Source: Pelomonas lactea
GTDB lineage: Bacteria > Pseudomonadota > Gammaproteobacteria > Burkholderiales > Burkholderiaceae_C
Direction of reading: 5' to 3'
Assembly: GCF_043555885.1 (NCBI RefSeq)
Contig: NZ_JBIGHX010000005.1
Coordinates: 124,001 to 188,000 of the forward strand
Length of the DNA stretch: 64,000 nucleotides
The translations under genes were made by a program, and so were the position numbers. The notes beneath the pieces are model-generated. The model saw only the letters and a program-made list of their open reading frames with translations. It did not search any database and was not told the origin of the DNA. Shown piece by piece: positions 23,807 to 32,327 of the stretch. Position 1 is the first letter of the stretch. The number at the start of each line of letters is the position of its first letter.

Positions 23807-25128
23807 AACGCCGCCACCTGCTCCAACTGGGTGCCGCCGCGGCGCTCAACCCCTGGGCCCAGATGCGCGCGCTCGCGCAGACGGCGCCCGCCGCCAGCGA
23901 CTACCGCGCGCTGGTCTGCGTGTTCATGTTCGGCGGCAACGACGGCAACAACCTGCTGGTGCCCACCGATGCGCGCTACGCCGCCTACCAGCGCGCACGG
24001 CCCAACCTGGCGCTGGCCAGCAACACGCTGCTGCCGCTCACACTCGCCAATGCGACGGGCCTGGCGCTGCACCCGGCGTTCACGGGCCTGCAGGGTCTGG
24101 TCAACGGCGGCCAGGCCAGCGTCATCGCCAACATCGGCCCGCTGCTGCAGCCCACCACGAAGGCGCAGTACGACGCGCGCAGCGTGCCGCTGCCCGCGAA
24201 CCTGTTCTCCCATAGCGACCAGCAGGGCGCCTGGCAGAGCGGTGTTGCCGAGGCACCGGCCCGCCATGGCTGGGGCGGCCGGCTGCTGGAGCGTGCCGTC
24301 GCCGAGGGGCAAGCCAACCGCGGCTATGCGGCCATAAGCCTGTCGGGCGGCAACATCTGGGAGGCGGGCGACAAGAGCCTCACGCCCTATCGTGTGTCGG
24401 CTTCGGGACGCTTCGGCTTCGACTTCTACAACCCGAACGGCGCGGACCCGCTCTCCGCCGCCGTCGCCGCCACGCTGGCCGAGACGCGCAGCCACCCGTT
24501 CGAGCAGACCTGGCTCAACATGATGGGCCGCAGCATCGAGGTGCAGCGCGTGCTGGCCGGCGCGCTCGCGAGCAGCAGCGTCAGCACCGTGTTCCCCGAC
24601 ACAGGCCTGGGCCGCCAGCTCGGCATGGCGGCCAAGCTCATTGCCGCGCGCGGGGCGCTGGGCCTGTCGCGCCAATGCTTCTTCACGTCCCTGGGCGGCT
24701 TCGACACGCATGGCGACGACCAGCTGCAGCGCCAGGCCGAGCTTTTCGCCGAGATCGACGGCGCCGTCACCGCGTTCAACACGGCCATGGCGGCCATGGG
24801 ACTGGCCGACAGCGTGACGCTGTTCAGCGCCAGCGACTTCGGCCGCAACCTCACCAGCAACGGCGCCGGCACCGACCATGGCTGGGGCAGCCACCATTTC
24901 GCCGTGGGTGGCGCGGCGCGTGGCACCAATGGCGGCAAGCTGCTGGGCCGCATGCCCGACCTGACCCTCAACGGCGCCGACGACATCGGGCAGGGCGTGT
25001 GGCTGCCAACGACGGCCACCGACCAGCTCGGCACCGAGCTGGCACGCTGGTTCGGCGCGGATGCGACGACGCTGGCAGCGGTGTGGCCGCATGGGGGCGG
25101 CTTCAACCGGATCGCGGGCTGGGCCTGA
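23803..25128 (+). CDS. DUF1501 family protein, Tat-type signal
   Basis: The protein has 441 residues. The N-terminus MKRRHLLQLGAAAALNPWAQ has paired Arg and a hydrophobic stretch, suggesting Tat export. The body has DUF1501 blocks: VCVFMFGGNDGNNLLVP, LFSHSDQQGAWQSG, GGFDTHGDD and TDHGWGSHHFAVGG, which resemble a sulfatase/alkaline phosphatase-like fold with metal-binding Asp/His. Genes of this pair are almost always adjacent to DUF1800 genes, and they are here. The substrate is unknown. Confidence 0.9.
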   Translation: MKRRHLLQLGAAAALNPWAQMRALAQTAPAASDYRALVCVFMFGGNDGNNLLVPTDARYAAYQRARPNLALASNTLLPLTLANATGLALHPAFTGLQGLVNGGQASVIANIGPLLQPTTKAQYDARSVPLPANLFSHSDQQGAWQSGVAEAPARHGWGGRLLERAVAEGQANRGYAAISLSGGNIWEAGDKSLTPYRVSASGRFGFDFYNPNGADPLSAAVAATLAETRSHPFEQTWLNMMGRSIEVQRVLAGALASSSVSTVFPDTGLGRQLGMAAKLIAARGALGLSRQCFFTSLGGFDTHGDDQLQRQAELFAEIDGAVTAFNTAMAAMGLADSVTLFSASDFGRNLTSNGAGTDHGWGSHHFAVGGAARGTNGGKLLGRMPDLTLNGADDIGQGVWLPTTATDQLGTELARWFGADATTLAAVWPHGGGFNRIAGWA

Positions 25129-25138
25129 CGGCGTTCGC

Positions 25139-26197
25139 TCAGCGCCGCTCGACGTAGCTTTCCCCATCCAGCCACAGCGCGCCGCCCGGCTTGTCCGGGT
25201 CGGTGATCAGCACGCGTTGCTCGCGCGAGCCATCGTCGTAGTCGATGCGCAGCAGCAGCCCGTCCACGCGGTAGCGGCCCGCGCGCTCGCCGGGCCCGCC
25301 GCGCGTGGCGACCGCGGTGTCGCCGGCCGCGGCCGTGCTGCCCACGGCACCGCTGCGCACCACGCGGCCATCGGCGCCGAAGCGGTATTCGTCCACCACG
25401 GTCACCGACTGCGCACCGCCCACGGCGACGTTGCCGGTGCCGCCGACGCTGCGAAAGCGCCCGGCCAGGCGCAGGTCCGCGGGCAGGCGGGCGTAGGTCT
25501 TGTTGAACGGCAGGTTGGCCCATTGCCCGGCCTTCAGCCACTGCAGCTGGCCGCCTTCGCGGCGCCAGCGCGTCCAGGCATCGGCCTGCGCAGCCCGGTG
25601 CGCGTCCAGCCCGCCGGCAAAGCGCAGGCCGCGCACGTCGGTCAGCAGCTCGCCGTTCCTGAACAGCACGACCGGATAGATGTCCAGCGCGATGAAGCCG
25701 CCCAGGCCCATCTTCGGCCGCGTCGCGAACGCGAAGCTGTCGATCTGCTGCAGCGTCGCCGCCGGCAGCGGCGCGGGCGCTGCCGCGGCGGGCTCGCGTG
25801 GCAGCGGCGGCGCCGGCTGCCTGGGGCTGTCCAGCGCCAGCCGGCCGAACTGGGCGTCCGGCAGCTTCGTCAGCGAGGCCGCCGCCGCGCAGTCGCTGGC
25901 GCCCTTGCTGCGGGCGACCTGCACGATCTGCTGCGCCGAGCGGTCCAGCTTGGCGGTCAGTGCCGCATCGGCGCGCAGCTCGGGCAGCCGGGCCCGCAGC
26001 GCGTCGACATCGTTGGCGGCCTGCCAGCGCTGGAGCTGCTCGCGCTGCTCGCCGCTGTAGCGACCGGCGCAGCCGGCGTCCAGCCGGTCGAAGACGTTGA
26101 GGATGACGGCCGCCTGGATCAGCGTGTTCGGCGTGTCATCGGCGGCCGCGGCCAGCGGCAGCAGCAGGGTGGGCAGGGCCATCAGCCAGGGGCGCAT
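25139..26197 (-). CDS. Exported protein of unknown function
   Basis: The protein has 352 residues with a signal peptide of about 19 residues (LLLPLAAAA-DD). The N-terminal half is helical with two cysteines (DAGCAGRYSG, ASDCAAA), joined by a Pro/Ala-rich linker (about 125-150) to a beta-rich C-terminal half that has repeated YRFGADGR/RYRVDGLLLRIDYDDGS-like strands. It converges on the DUF1501 gene. No family is recognised. It lies 64 bases downstream of the S1/P1 nuclease gene on the same strand. Confidence 0.75.
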   Translation of the reverse strand: MRPWLMALPTLLLPLAAAADDTPNTLIQAAVILNVFDRLDAGCAGRYSGEQREQLQRWQAANDVDALRARLPELRADAALTAKLDRSAQQIVQVARSKGASDCAAAASLTKLPDAQFGRLALDSPRQPAPPLPREPAAAAPAPLPAATLQQIDSFAFATRPKMGLGGFIALDIYPVVLFRNGELLTDVRGLRFAGGLDAHRAAQADAWTRWRREGGQLQWLKAGQWANLPFNKTYARLPADLRLAGRFRSVGGTGNVAVGGAQSVTVVDEYRFGADGRVVRSGAVGSTAAAGDTAVATRGGPGERAGRYRVDGLLLRIDYDDGSREQRVLITDPDKPGGALWLDGESYVERR

Positions 26198-26261
26198 CGT
26201 CGGGCGGCATCGTTCGCAACAAGGCCGCCAGTGAATCGCCGCGACGGCGCCGCGGCAAGCC

Positions 26262-27341
26262 CTAGTTCGGGAACACCGCCTTCAGCACGAAGGCCAGCCG
26301 CGCGCCGGCCTGCGTGAGCTGCTGGCGCTTGATGGCATCGGCCCTGGCGCTGTAGCCGCCGGGCAGCACGACGGTCCAGTGGCTGCCCTGCTTGGGCCCG
26401 AACTTCAGGCCGTCGAACACGGGGCCGCGTGCCAGCTCCAGCGACTGCGTGGCCCAGCGGGCCGGCCAGTCGAGCGGATCGCCCTGGTTGCTGTGCACCT
26501 TGCGCGCCTCGGCCAGCCAGGCGGCGTTGACGCGCTCGGGCTTGAACTTGTCGGGCACGCCGTCCCAGACGGTGTGCAGCTTCACGGGGCCGAAGCCGGC
26601 CGTCACCGGCTCGCCCGTGCCGCCGGCGGGCGCGGGGGCTGGCGCCGGTGCGGGCGCTGGCGGCTTGGGCGCGCCCACCACCCACAGGCTGTTGCCGCCG
26701 ACGGTGAAGGTGGCGGGGTCGAAGCCCTTCTTGTCGGGGTCCACGCGCTGGCCCTGCGCGTCGAGATAGGGCGCGGCGACGTGCAGCGGCTGGTGGATGT
26801 CGCCCACCAGGTGCGTCAGCACGATGAGCGCCTCGCGCGGGCTCTTGAAGTGCGGCGGCCCGTCGGCGGGCTTGCCCTGCAGCACCAGGATGGCGGTGCG
26901 CAGCGCGCCGACGACATCGTCGTCGCGCGTGCCGACGAAGCCACGCAGGTAGCGGCTGCGCTGCGGCGCGATGTCGGCGTAGTGCGTCTGGCGGTGGCAG
27001 CTGTCCTCGTCCTCGCCGATCTCGCACTGGCGGTCGTTGCGCTTCACGTAGTCGGCCATCTCGGCGATGCGCGCGGGCGTTTCCAGCGGCGCGCATTCGG
27101 CGTACTTGCCGGGCGACGGGTAGGTGTAGCCGTTGCTCGGCACGATGCCCTTGGCGCAGTCGGCCCACAGCGCGGCCTGCGCCAGCGTCATGTCACCCAG
27201 CAGCGCGGCCACGCGGGCCTCGGCGGGCGTGCCCTTGATGAGGCCGGCGGCAATCGTGGCGACGGTCTGGTGGCCGTCGGCGCCCCAGGCGTGGGCGGCC
27301 ACGGGCAGCGCGGTCAACGTGGCGATGAGCAGTCGGCGCAT
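26262..27341 (-). CDS. S1/P1 family nuclease
   Basis: The protein has 359 residues. After a signal peptide (MRRLLIATLTALPVAAHA) the mature protein begins with Trp19, whose free amino group is a zinc ligand in this family, then ADGHQTVATIA with His24. Further zinc ligands fit ALWADCAKG and THLVGDIHQPLHVA. A Pro/Ala-rich insertion lies at about 223-240. The enzyme likely degrades single-stranded DNA or RNA outside the cytoplasm for nutrient recovery. It ends the minus-strand block downstream of cobQ but may have its own promoter. Confidence 0.9.
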   Translation of the reverse strand: MRRLLIATLTALPVAAHAWGADGHQTVATIAAGLIKGTPAEARVAALLGDMTLAQAALWADCAKGIVPSNGYTYPSPGKYAECAPLETPARIAEMADYVKRNDRQCEIGEDEDSCHRQTHYADIAPQRSRYLRGFVGTRDDDVVGALRTAILVLQGKPADGPPHFKSPREALIVLTHLVGDIHQPLHVAAPYLDAQGQRVDPDKKGFDPATFTVGGNSLWVVGAPKPPAPAPAPAPAPAGGTGEPVTAGFGPVKLHTVWDGVPDKFKPERVNAAWLAEARKVHSNQGDPLDWPARWATQSLELARGPVFDGLKFGPKQGSHWTVVLPGGYSARADAIKRQQLTQAGARLAFVLKAVFPN

Positions 27342-27352
27342 GGGCGGCTCCT

Positions 27353-28801
27353 TCAGTCGATCAAGCCTGCGATCTTGCCCGGTTGGAAATGCAGGTCAAT
27401 GAAGTCGGCCAGGCCGTCGAACACCGCGTCCAGCGGCCAGCCTTTCTCGCCGAACAGCGCCTGCAGCACGGCCGGCTGCTCGAACAGGCCGTGGGCGTAC
27501 ACGCCCAGCACGCGGCCGGCCTGCCAGCCGATGGCGTCACCCGCGGCGTTGCGCAGCGCCACCTGCGGCGCGGGCAGGCCCGGGTGCGGCTGCGTGCGGC
27601 CGTGGCGGATCTCGTAGCCCTCGGTGCGCACGCCGGCCAGCGCGGCCCACGGGCCGTCGACGGTGTCGAAACGCAGCGCCGTGTTGCTGAGCAGCTTCTC
27701 GGGCTCGAACACGGTGACCAGCGGCAGCAGGCCCAGGCCCGGCGCGTTGCCGTCCACGCCGTGCGTGTCGATCAACGCCTCGCCCAGCATCTGCAGCCCG
27801 CCGCAGATGCCCAGCACGCGGCCGCGGTGGGCGCTGATGGCCAGGTCCAGCTTCTGCGCGCGCAGCCAGGCCAGGTCGGCCGCGGTGGCCTTGCTGCCGG
27901 GCAGGATGACCCAGTCGGCGCCGGCCAGGTCGCGCGGCTCGCGCGCCCAGCTCAGCCGCACGCCGGGCAGCTGGCGCAGTGGCTGGAATTCATCGAGGTT
28001 GGACAGCCGCGGGTAGGCGATGACGGCGATGTGCAGCCCGCCGCCGCTGCCGGTGCTGGCGTCGTCGAACACGCCGTCTTCCTCGGGCAGCCCGTGGCCG
28101 CGCCACATCGGCAGCGTGGCGATGGTGGGCACGCCGGTCAGCCGCTCCAGCTGCTCGGGGCCCGGCGCCAGCAGGCCGGCGTCGCCGCGGAAGCGGTTCA
28201 GCACGAAGCCCTTGACCTGCGCGCGCACGTCCTCGGGCATCAGCTGGTGCGTGCCGTACAGGTGGGCGAAGGCGCCGCCGCGGTCGATGTCCGTCACCAG
28301 CAGGCAGGCGGCGCGGGCGTCGCGCGCGGTGCCCAGGTTCACGTAGTCGCTGGGCGCCAGGTTGATCTCGGCCGGCGAGCCCGCGCCCTCGATGACGACG
28401 ACGTCGTTCTCGCTCATCAGCTCGTGCAGCGCGGCGCGGGCGCGCGGCTTCAGCAGCGCGCTGCGCTCGCGCCACGGCATGCGGGAGAGCTGCGCATCCA
28501 CCTCGCCCAGCACCACCACCTGGCTCTGCGTGTCGGCCTCGGGCTTGAGCAGCACGGGGTTCATGCGCACCTCGGGCACACGCTTGGCGGCCAGTGCCTG
28601 GAAGTACTGCGCGCTGCCGATCTCGCCCATCAGGCCGTTCAGCCCAGGGACGACACGCGCGTTGTTGCTCATGTTCTGCGCCTTGAACGGCGCCACCTTC
28701 AGGCCTTGCCGCGCGTACCAGCGGCACAGCGCCGTGGCCAGCCAGCTCTTGCCCGCGCCGCTGGTGGTGCCCAGCACCATCACCGCTTTGCCTCGGCTCA
28801 T
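27353..28801 (-). CDS. cobQ: Cobyric acid synthase
   Basis: This 482-residue ATP- and glutamine-dependent enzyme amidates adenosyl-cobyrinic acid diamide to cobyric acid. The N-terminal P-loop-like site is GTTSGAGKSWLATALC and the glutaminase Cys is in GICGGLQMLGE near residue 340. The HGLF motif near the C-terminus holds the catalytic His. Start ATG 28801 matches the family; GGGGG lies 6 bases upstream. It is the last gene of the cobalamin operon, separated from cobC by a short palindromic element. Confidence 0.95.
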   Translation of the reverse strand: MSRGKAVMVLGTTSGAGKSWLATALCRWYARQGLKVAPFKAQNMSNNARVVPGLNGLMGEIGSAQYFQALAAKRVPEVRMNPVLLKPEADTQSQVVVLGEVDAQLSRMPWRERSALLKPRARAALHELMSENDVVVIEGAGSPAEINLAPSDYVNLGTARDARAACLLVTDIDRGGAFAHLYGTHQLMPEDVRAQVKGFVLNRFRGDAGLLAPGPEQLERLTGVPTIATLPMWRGHGLPEEDGVFDDASTGSGGGLHIAVIAYPRLSNLDEFQPLRQLPGVRLSWAREPRDLAGADWVILPGSKATAADLAWLRAQKLDLAISAHRGRVLGICGGLQMLGEALIDTHGVDGNAPGLGLLPLVTVFEPEKLLSNTALRFDTVDGPWAALAGVRTEGYEIRHGRTQPHPGLPAPQVALRNAAGDAIGWQAGRVLGVYAHGLFEQPAVLQALFGEKGWPLDAVFDGLADFIDLHFQPGKIAGLID

Positions 28802-28874
28802 TGATACCCCCTTCGGCCTGCGGCCTGTCCCCCCAAGGGGGAGTGAGCTTGCTTGGGACGGCCCGGCGCTGCGC
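28802..28874 (-). repeat. Palindromic intergenic element between cobC and cobQ
   Basis: The element begins at the cobC stop. It contains GCGCCGGGCCG.CCCAAGC, a block shared (inverted) with repeat A, and a CCCCCTTGGGGG hairpin. It ends in the cobQ ribosome-binding site. It appears to be a reduced relative of repeats A and B. Confidence 0.6.
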
Positions 28875-29852
28875 TCATGCGTCTTCTCCCTCGATTTCAA
28901 GCACGGCCTGCTGCAGCGCCTGCTGCGCGGCTGGTGGCTGGGCCGACACGCGCACCCAGCCCGGCAGGCCGAAGCTGGTGGCGTCGCGCAGGCGCAATGC
29001 CCGCTCGCGCAGCCGCAGCGCGTAGTCGGGCCGCGGCGGGCGGGCCAGCCAGAAGTGGGTGCGGCTGGGCCGTTGCTGCCAGTCCAGCTCGGCCAGCAGC
29101 GCGCGCTGCGCGGCGGTCCAGTCGCGCAGCGTGGCGCGGGCCTGGGCCAGCCAGGCCTGCGTGTCGTCGTCCAGCCAGTGCGTCAGCATCGCGACGCCTT
29201 CGGCCGACAGCACCCAGCTGGGCGCCAGCGACAGCGCGTGGCGCCACATGTCGTCGGCCGCCGGCGCCACCGCGTAGCCGGCGCGGATGCCGGTCAGCCC
29301 CAGCGCCTTGTTGGGGCAGTGCAGCTGCCACGCGCCGGGCGGCAGTGCGGGCGTGTCGCCCTGCAGTCGCAGCGGCTCGTAGGCGCGGTCGACGATGACG
29401 AGGTGCCCGCCCAGGTCGGGCCACGCGGCCACGCTGGCGCCGGTCGGGTTGCAGGGCTCGCAGATCCACACGAGCGCAGGTGCCGTGGGTGCGATGTCCG
29501 CGGGCTGCGCGTAGGGCTTCACGGCCAGGCCCAGCGCCTGCGCGGCCTGCGCGTAGTCGCCGAAGCCCGGTTGCGGCACCCACACCTCGCGTCGGCCGGC
29601 GAGCATGGCGGCCAGTGTCAGCCGGCGTATGCCCTCGGCGCCGCCGGCCGTGGGCAACACGAGGTCTTCATCGCCGAGCAGCCGCCGCAGCGCGCGATAG
29701 GCCGGGTCGGGGTAGGCGCGCCGATCGGCGGCCTGCACGGCGGCCAGCAGCGCGGGCGGCGGGCCCAGCGGGCTGGCGTTGGTGGAGAAGTCGAAGGTCG
29801 CCGCCGGCCCGTCGTCGGGGCCGCCGTGTTCGGGCAGCAGCAGAGGGTTCAT
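28875..29852 (-). CDS. cobC: Threonine-phosphate decarboxylase
   Basis: This 325-residue PLP enzyme of the aminotransferase fold (CobC/CobD_Sal type) makes (R)-1-amino-2-propanol phosphate for the nucleotide loop. Visible are FDFSTNASPLGPP near the N-terminus, ICEPCNPTGA, VDRAYEPL with the PLP Asp, and the Schiff-base Lys in CPNKALGLTGIRAGY. Start ATG 29852 overlaps the cbiB stop by four bases; the longer frame reads into cbiB. Confidence 0.92.
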   Translation of the reverse strand: MNPLLLPEHGGPDDGPAATFDFSTNASPLGPPPALLAAVQAADRRAYPDPAYRALRRLLGDEDLVLPTAGGAEGIRRLTLAAMLAGRREVWVPQPGFGDYAQAAQALGLAVKPYAQPADIAPTAPALVWICEPCNPTGASVAAWPDLGGHLVIVDRAYEPLRLQGDTPALPPGAWQLHCPNKALGLTGIRAGYAVAPAADDMWRHALSLAPSWVLSAEGVAMLTHWLDDDTQAWLAQARATLRDWTAAQRALLAELDWQQRPSRTHFWLARPPRPDYALRLRERALRLRDATSFGLPGWVRVSAQPPAAQQALQQAVLEIEGEDA

Positions 29853-30763
29853 GACCGCAACGTCCAGGCGAGCAGGGCGATCAATGCGGCGCCCAGGGCC
29901 ACAGCGTGCCACGCCGCCGTGCGTGCAGCGTGCAGGTCATCGGGCGCGGGCTGCCGGCCGTCGGCGTTCAGCGTGTAGACGCCCGGCTTGCCCAGCCGCA
30001 GGCCCAGCCGCAGCGCCATCGCGGCCATGGGCCAGCCGCTGTTGGGCGACGGCGTGCGGCGCGCCTCGCGCAGCAGCCGCAGCGAGGGCGGCGTGATGAC
30101 CAGCGCGGTGAGCCGCGCGGGGATCCACGACAGCACATCGTCCGCGCGCGCCGCCCACTTGCCGCTCCACTCGCGCTCGTCGCGGTAGCCCCACATCGCG
30201 TCCGCCGTGTTCGCGAAGCGGTAGATCGCTGCGCCCGGCAGGCCCAGCACGGCGAACCAGAACAGCGGCGCGATGACCGAGTCGTTGAGGTTCTCGGCCA
30301 GCGTCTCGATGGCCGCCTCGCGCACCTCGGTGGCGGTCAGCGCCGACGTGTCGCGGCTGACGAGGCGCGACAGCCGCGCGCGGCCGGCATCGAGCGATGT
30401 CTGGAGCGCTGTTTCGACGGCCATCGCCTCGTCGGCCAGCATGCGCCAGGCGAGCAAGGGCTTGAGCAGCAGGCCGATCAGCAGCGCGGCACCGGCGAGG
30501 CGCAATGGCGAGAACCAGGGCTGCAACCCCAGCAGCACCCAGCCTTCCAGCCACAAGGCGATGAAGCCCGTCAGCGCGGCGCCCGCCAGCCAGGCCAGCG
30601 CGCCGGCAATGAAGGCCAGCGGCGGCGGCAGCCGCGTCAGCTTGAACCAGCCCAGGTAGCGACCCATGCCGACGACGGGGTGCATCCAGGTCGGGGGTTC
30701 GCCGAGGCGGTCCACCAGCAGGGCGACGACGATGGCCAGTGGCAGCAGCAGGGGCATCGTCAC
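29849..30763 (-). CDS. cbiB: Adenosylcobinamide-phosphate synthase
   Basis: This 304-residue integral membrane protein (also named CobD in aerobic-pathway nomenclature) joins aminopropanol phosphate to cobyric acid. It starts with hydrophobic segments, then DRLGEPPTWMHPVVGMGRYL, a family hallmark, and contains NLNDSVIAPLFWFAVLGLPGAAIYRFANTAD-type blocks. GTG 30763 overlaps the upstream stop (GTGA); an ATG two codons later (30757) is an alternative start. Confidence 0.92.
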   Translation of the reverse strand: MTMPLLLPLAIVVALLVDRLGEPPTWMHPVVGMGRYLGWFKLTRLPPPLAFIAGALAWLAGAALTGFIALWLEGWVLLGLQPWFSPLRLAGAALLIGLLLKPLLAWRMLADEAMAVETALQTSLDAGRARLSRLVSRDTSALTATEVREAAIETLAENLNDSVIAPLFWFAVLGLPGAAIYRFANTADAMWGYRDEREWSGKWAARADDVLSWIPARLTALVITPPSLRLLREARRTPSPNSGWPMAAMALRLGLRLGKPGVYTLNADGRQPAPDDLHAARTAAWHAVALGAALIALLAWTLRS

Positions 30764-31092
30764 AACGGCGGCAGCCGCGCGAGCAGGCCGGTCTTCAGGC
30801 AGGCCGGTCGGCGGCTCCAGGCGAGCAAGCCGTCAGCGGAATCGGCATGCTGGACGGCCACGTCCAGCAGCGCGTCGACGCTGACGGCGTCCGGCGCCAG
30901 CTGTCCGAAAAGGTAGCTGTGCTTGCCGATGCCCTGCAGCGCCGCGGTGCAGCTCTGCTTGCAGGCCGCCATGCAAGCCTGGCCGCGGATGGGCACCGTG
31001 CAGTCGCGCGCCAGCGCTTCGTTCTCGACCGCCTCCAGCAGCATTTGCCCCTGGCCCTCGTTGCAGGTGGTGCAAATCGTCAGCACGCTCAA
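30760..31092 (-). CDS. DUF1636 cysteine-rich protein of the cob operon
   Basis: This 110-residue protein starts at TTG 31092, which overlaps the cobO stop (TTGA), with GGGGGATAGAGGA just upstream. It has TICTTCNEG at the N-terminus, then GQACMAACKQSC, giving a C-x2-C and a C-x3-C-x3-C cluster. The layout suggests a thioredoxin-like [2Fe-2S] or other metal site, as proposed for DUF1636. It recurs in cobalamin operons, as here between cobO and cbiB, but its role is not established. A metal carrier or redox role is inference. Confidence 0.85.
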   Translation of the reverse strand: MSVLTICTTCNEGQGQMLLEAVENEALARDCTVPIRGQACMAACKQSCTAALQGIGKHSYLFGQLAPDAVSVDALLDVAVQHADSADGLLAWSRRPACLKTGLLARLPPL

Positions 31093-31658
31093 TCCTCTAT
31101 CCCCCGCTGCGCCGGCACGCCGGCCTTGTAGTGGTGCTTCACCAGCGTCATCTCGGTCACCGTGTCGGCCAGCTCGATGAGCTCGGCCGGTGCGCCGCGT
31201 CCGGTCAGCACCACGTGCACGTGGGCCGGGCGCTCGCGCAGGCAGGCCAGCACGCCATCCAGCGGCACCCAGCCGTAGCGCAGCGGGTACATGATCTCGT
31301 CCAGCACGACGAGGAAGTGGTCGCCGCTGCGGATGGTGGCCTCGGCGCGGGCCCAGCCCTCGCGGGCCAGCTCGGCGCTGTGCTCCAGGTCCTTGCTCTT
31401 CCACGAGAAGCCGTCGCCCAGGCCGATGATGGGCACGCCCAGCTTCTCGAAGATGCGGTGCTCGCCGAAGCGAGCGCTGGGCACCTTCATGAACTGGTAG
31501 ATCAGCACCGGCTTGCCACGGCCGTGCGCGCGCAGCGCGAGGCCGAAGGCAGCCGTGCTCTTGCCCTTGCCGTCGCCGGTGTGCACCAGCACCAGGCCGC
31601 GGCGTTCGCCGGTGGGGATGATGCGTTCGCGGTTGACGGGTGGTTGTTCGATCTCCAT
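31089..31658 (-). CDS. cobO: Cob(I)yrinic acid a,c-diamide adenosyltransferase
   Basis: This 189-residue CobA/CobO-type adenosyltransferase transfers the adenosyl group of ATP to reduced corrinoid. The P-loop is HTGDGKGKSTAAFG at about 27-40. Family blocks GDGFSWKSKD and VLDEIMYPLRYGW follow. Its stop overlaps the TTG start of the DUF1636 gene, and it lies 6 bases after bluB in the same operon. Confidence 0.95.
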   Translation of the reverse strand: MEIEQPPVNRERIIPTGERRGLVLVHTGDGKGKSTAAFGLALRAHGRGKPVLIYQFMKVPSARFGEHRIFEKLGVPIIGLGDGFSWKSKDLEHSAELAREGWARAEATIRSGDHFLVVLDEIMYPLRYGWVPLDGVLACLRERPAHVHVVLTGRGAPAELIELADTVTEMTLVKHHYKAGVPAQRGIED

Positions 31659-31664
31659 GGCGGC

Positions 31665-32327
31665 TCAGCCTTCGTTCCAGTGGTTGTCCATCAGCAGCTC
31701 GGACAGCGGCCGGCGCTGGCGCCAGCCCTGCTGCTCCAGCATCGGTGCGTCGTAGAAGCGTTCGACCGGCCCCAGGCACAGCAGGCCCAGGGGCTGCGCG
31801 CCTGCCGGCAGGTGCAGCAGGTCGGCCAGCGGTGCGGGCTCGACCATCGAGACCCAGCCCAGGCCCAGATGCTCGGCACGCGCGGCCAGCCACAGGTTCT
31901 GCACCGCGCAGCCGGCCGAGCACAGCGCCATCTCGCGCGGCAGCGTACGGCGGCCGAACACGGTGCCGTCGTCCGGCGGCAGCACCAGCGCCAGCAGTTC
32001 GGCGCAGTCGCGCAGGCCCTCGACCTTCAGGCGCAGGAACTCGGCGCTGCGCTTGCCCAATGCGGCCGCAGTGGCCTGGCGCTCCGCCTCCACCAATGCG
32101 GCGATCTGCTCGCGCAGCGCGCCGTTGGTGACGCGGATGACGCGCCAAGGCTGCATCAGCCCCACCGACGGGCCCTGGTGCAGCGCCTGCAGCAGCCGCT
32201 GCAGTTGCGCCTCGGGCACGGTCTGGCCGGGCTGGAAGTGGCGCGTGTCGCGGCGCAGCGCGATGGCGCGGTAGACCGCGTCGCGCTCGGCGTCGTCGAA
32301 GTGGTGCTGCGCGTCGAAGGTGGTCAT
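31665..32327 (-). CDS. bluB: 5,6-dimethylbenzimidazole synthase
   Basis: This 220-residue nitroreductase-fold enzyme breaks down FMNH2 with oxygen to form dimethylbenzimidazole, the lower ligand of B12. Visible: RRDTRHFQPG, HQGPSVGLMQPWRVIRV (BluB signature with GPSVG), and EHLGLGWVSMVEP. ATG 32327 overlaps the cobN stop by four bases. Its presence means the cell can make its own lower ligand aerobically. Confidence 0.95.
   Translation of the reverse strand: MTTFDAQHHFDDAERDAVYRAIALRRDTRHFQPGQTVPEAQLQRLLQALHQGPSVGLMQPWRVIRVTNGALREQIAALVEAERQATAAALGKRSAEFLRLKVEGLRDCAELLALVLPPDDGTVFGRRTLPREMALCSAGCAVQNLWLAARAEHLGLGWVSMVEPAPLADLLHLPAGAQPLGLLCLGPVERFYDAPMLEQQGWRQRRPLSELLMDNHWNEG

Noticed and set aside
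22480..25128. 882-codon open frame spanning the DUF1800 and DUF1501 genes
   Set aside because: Its first half is an out-of-frame shadow of DUF1800 with Arg/Gly/Ala-rich sequence. Only the part from 23803 is a real protein.
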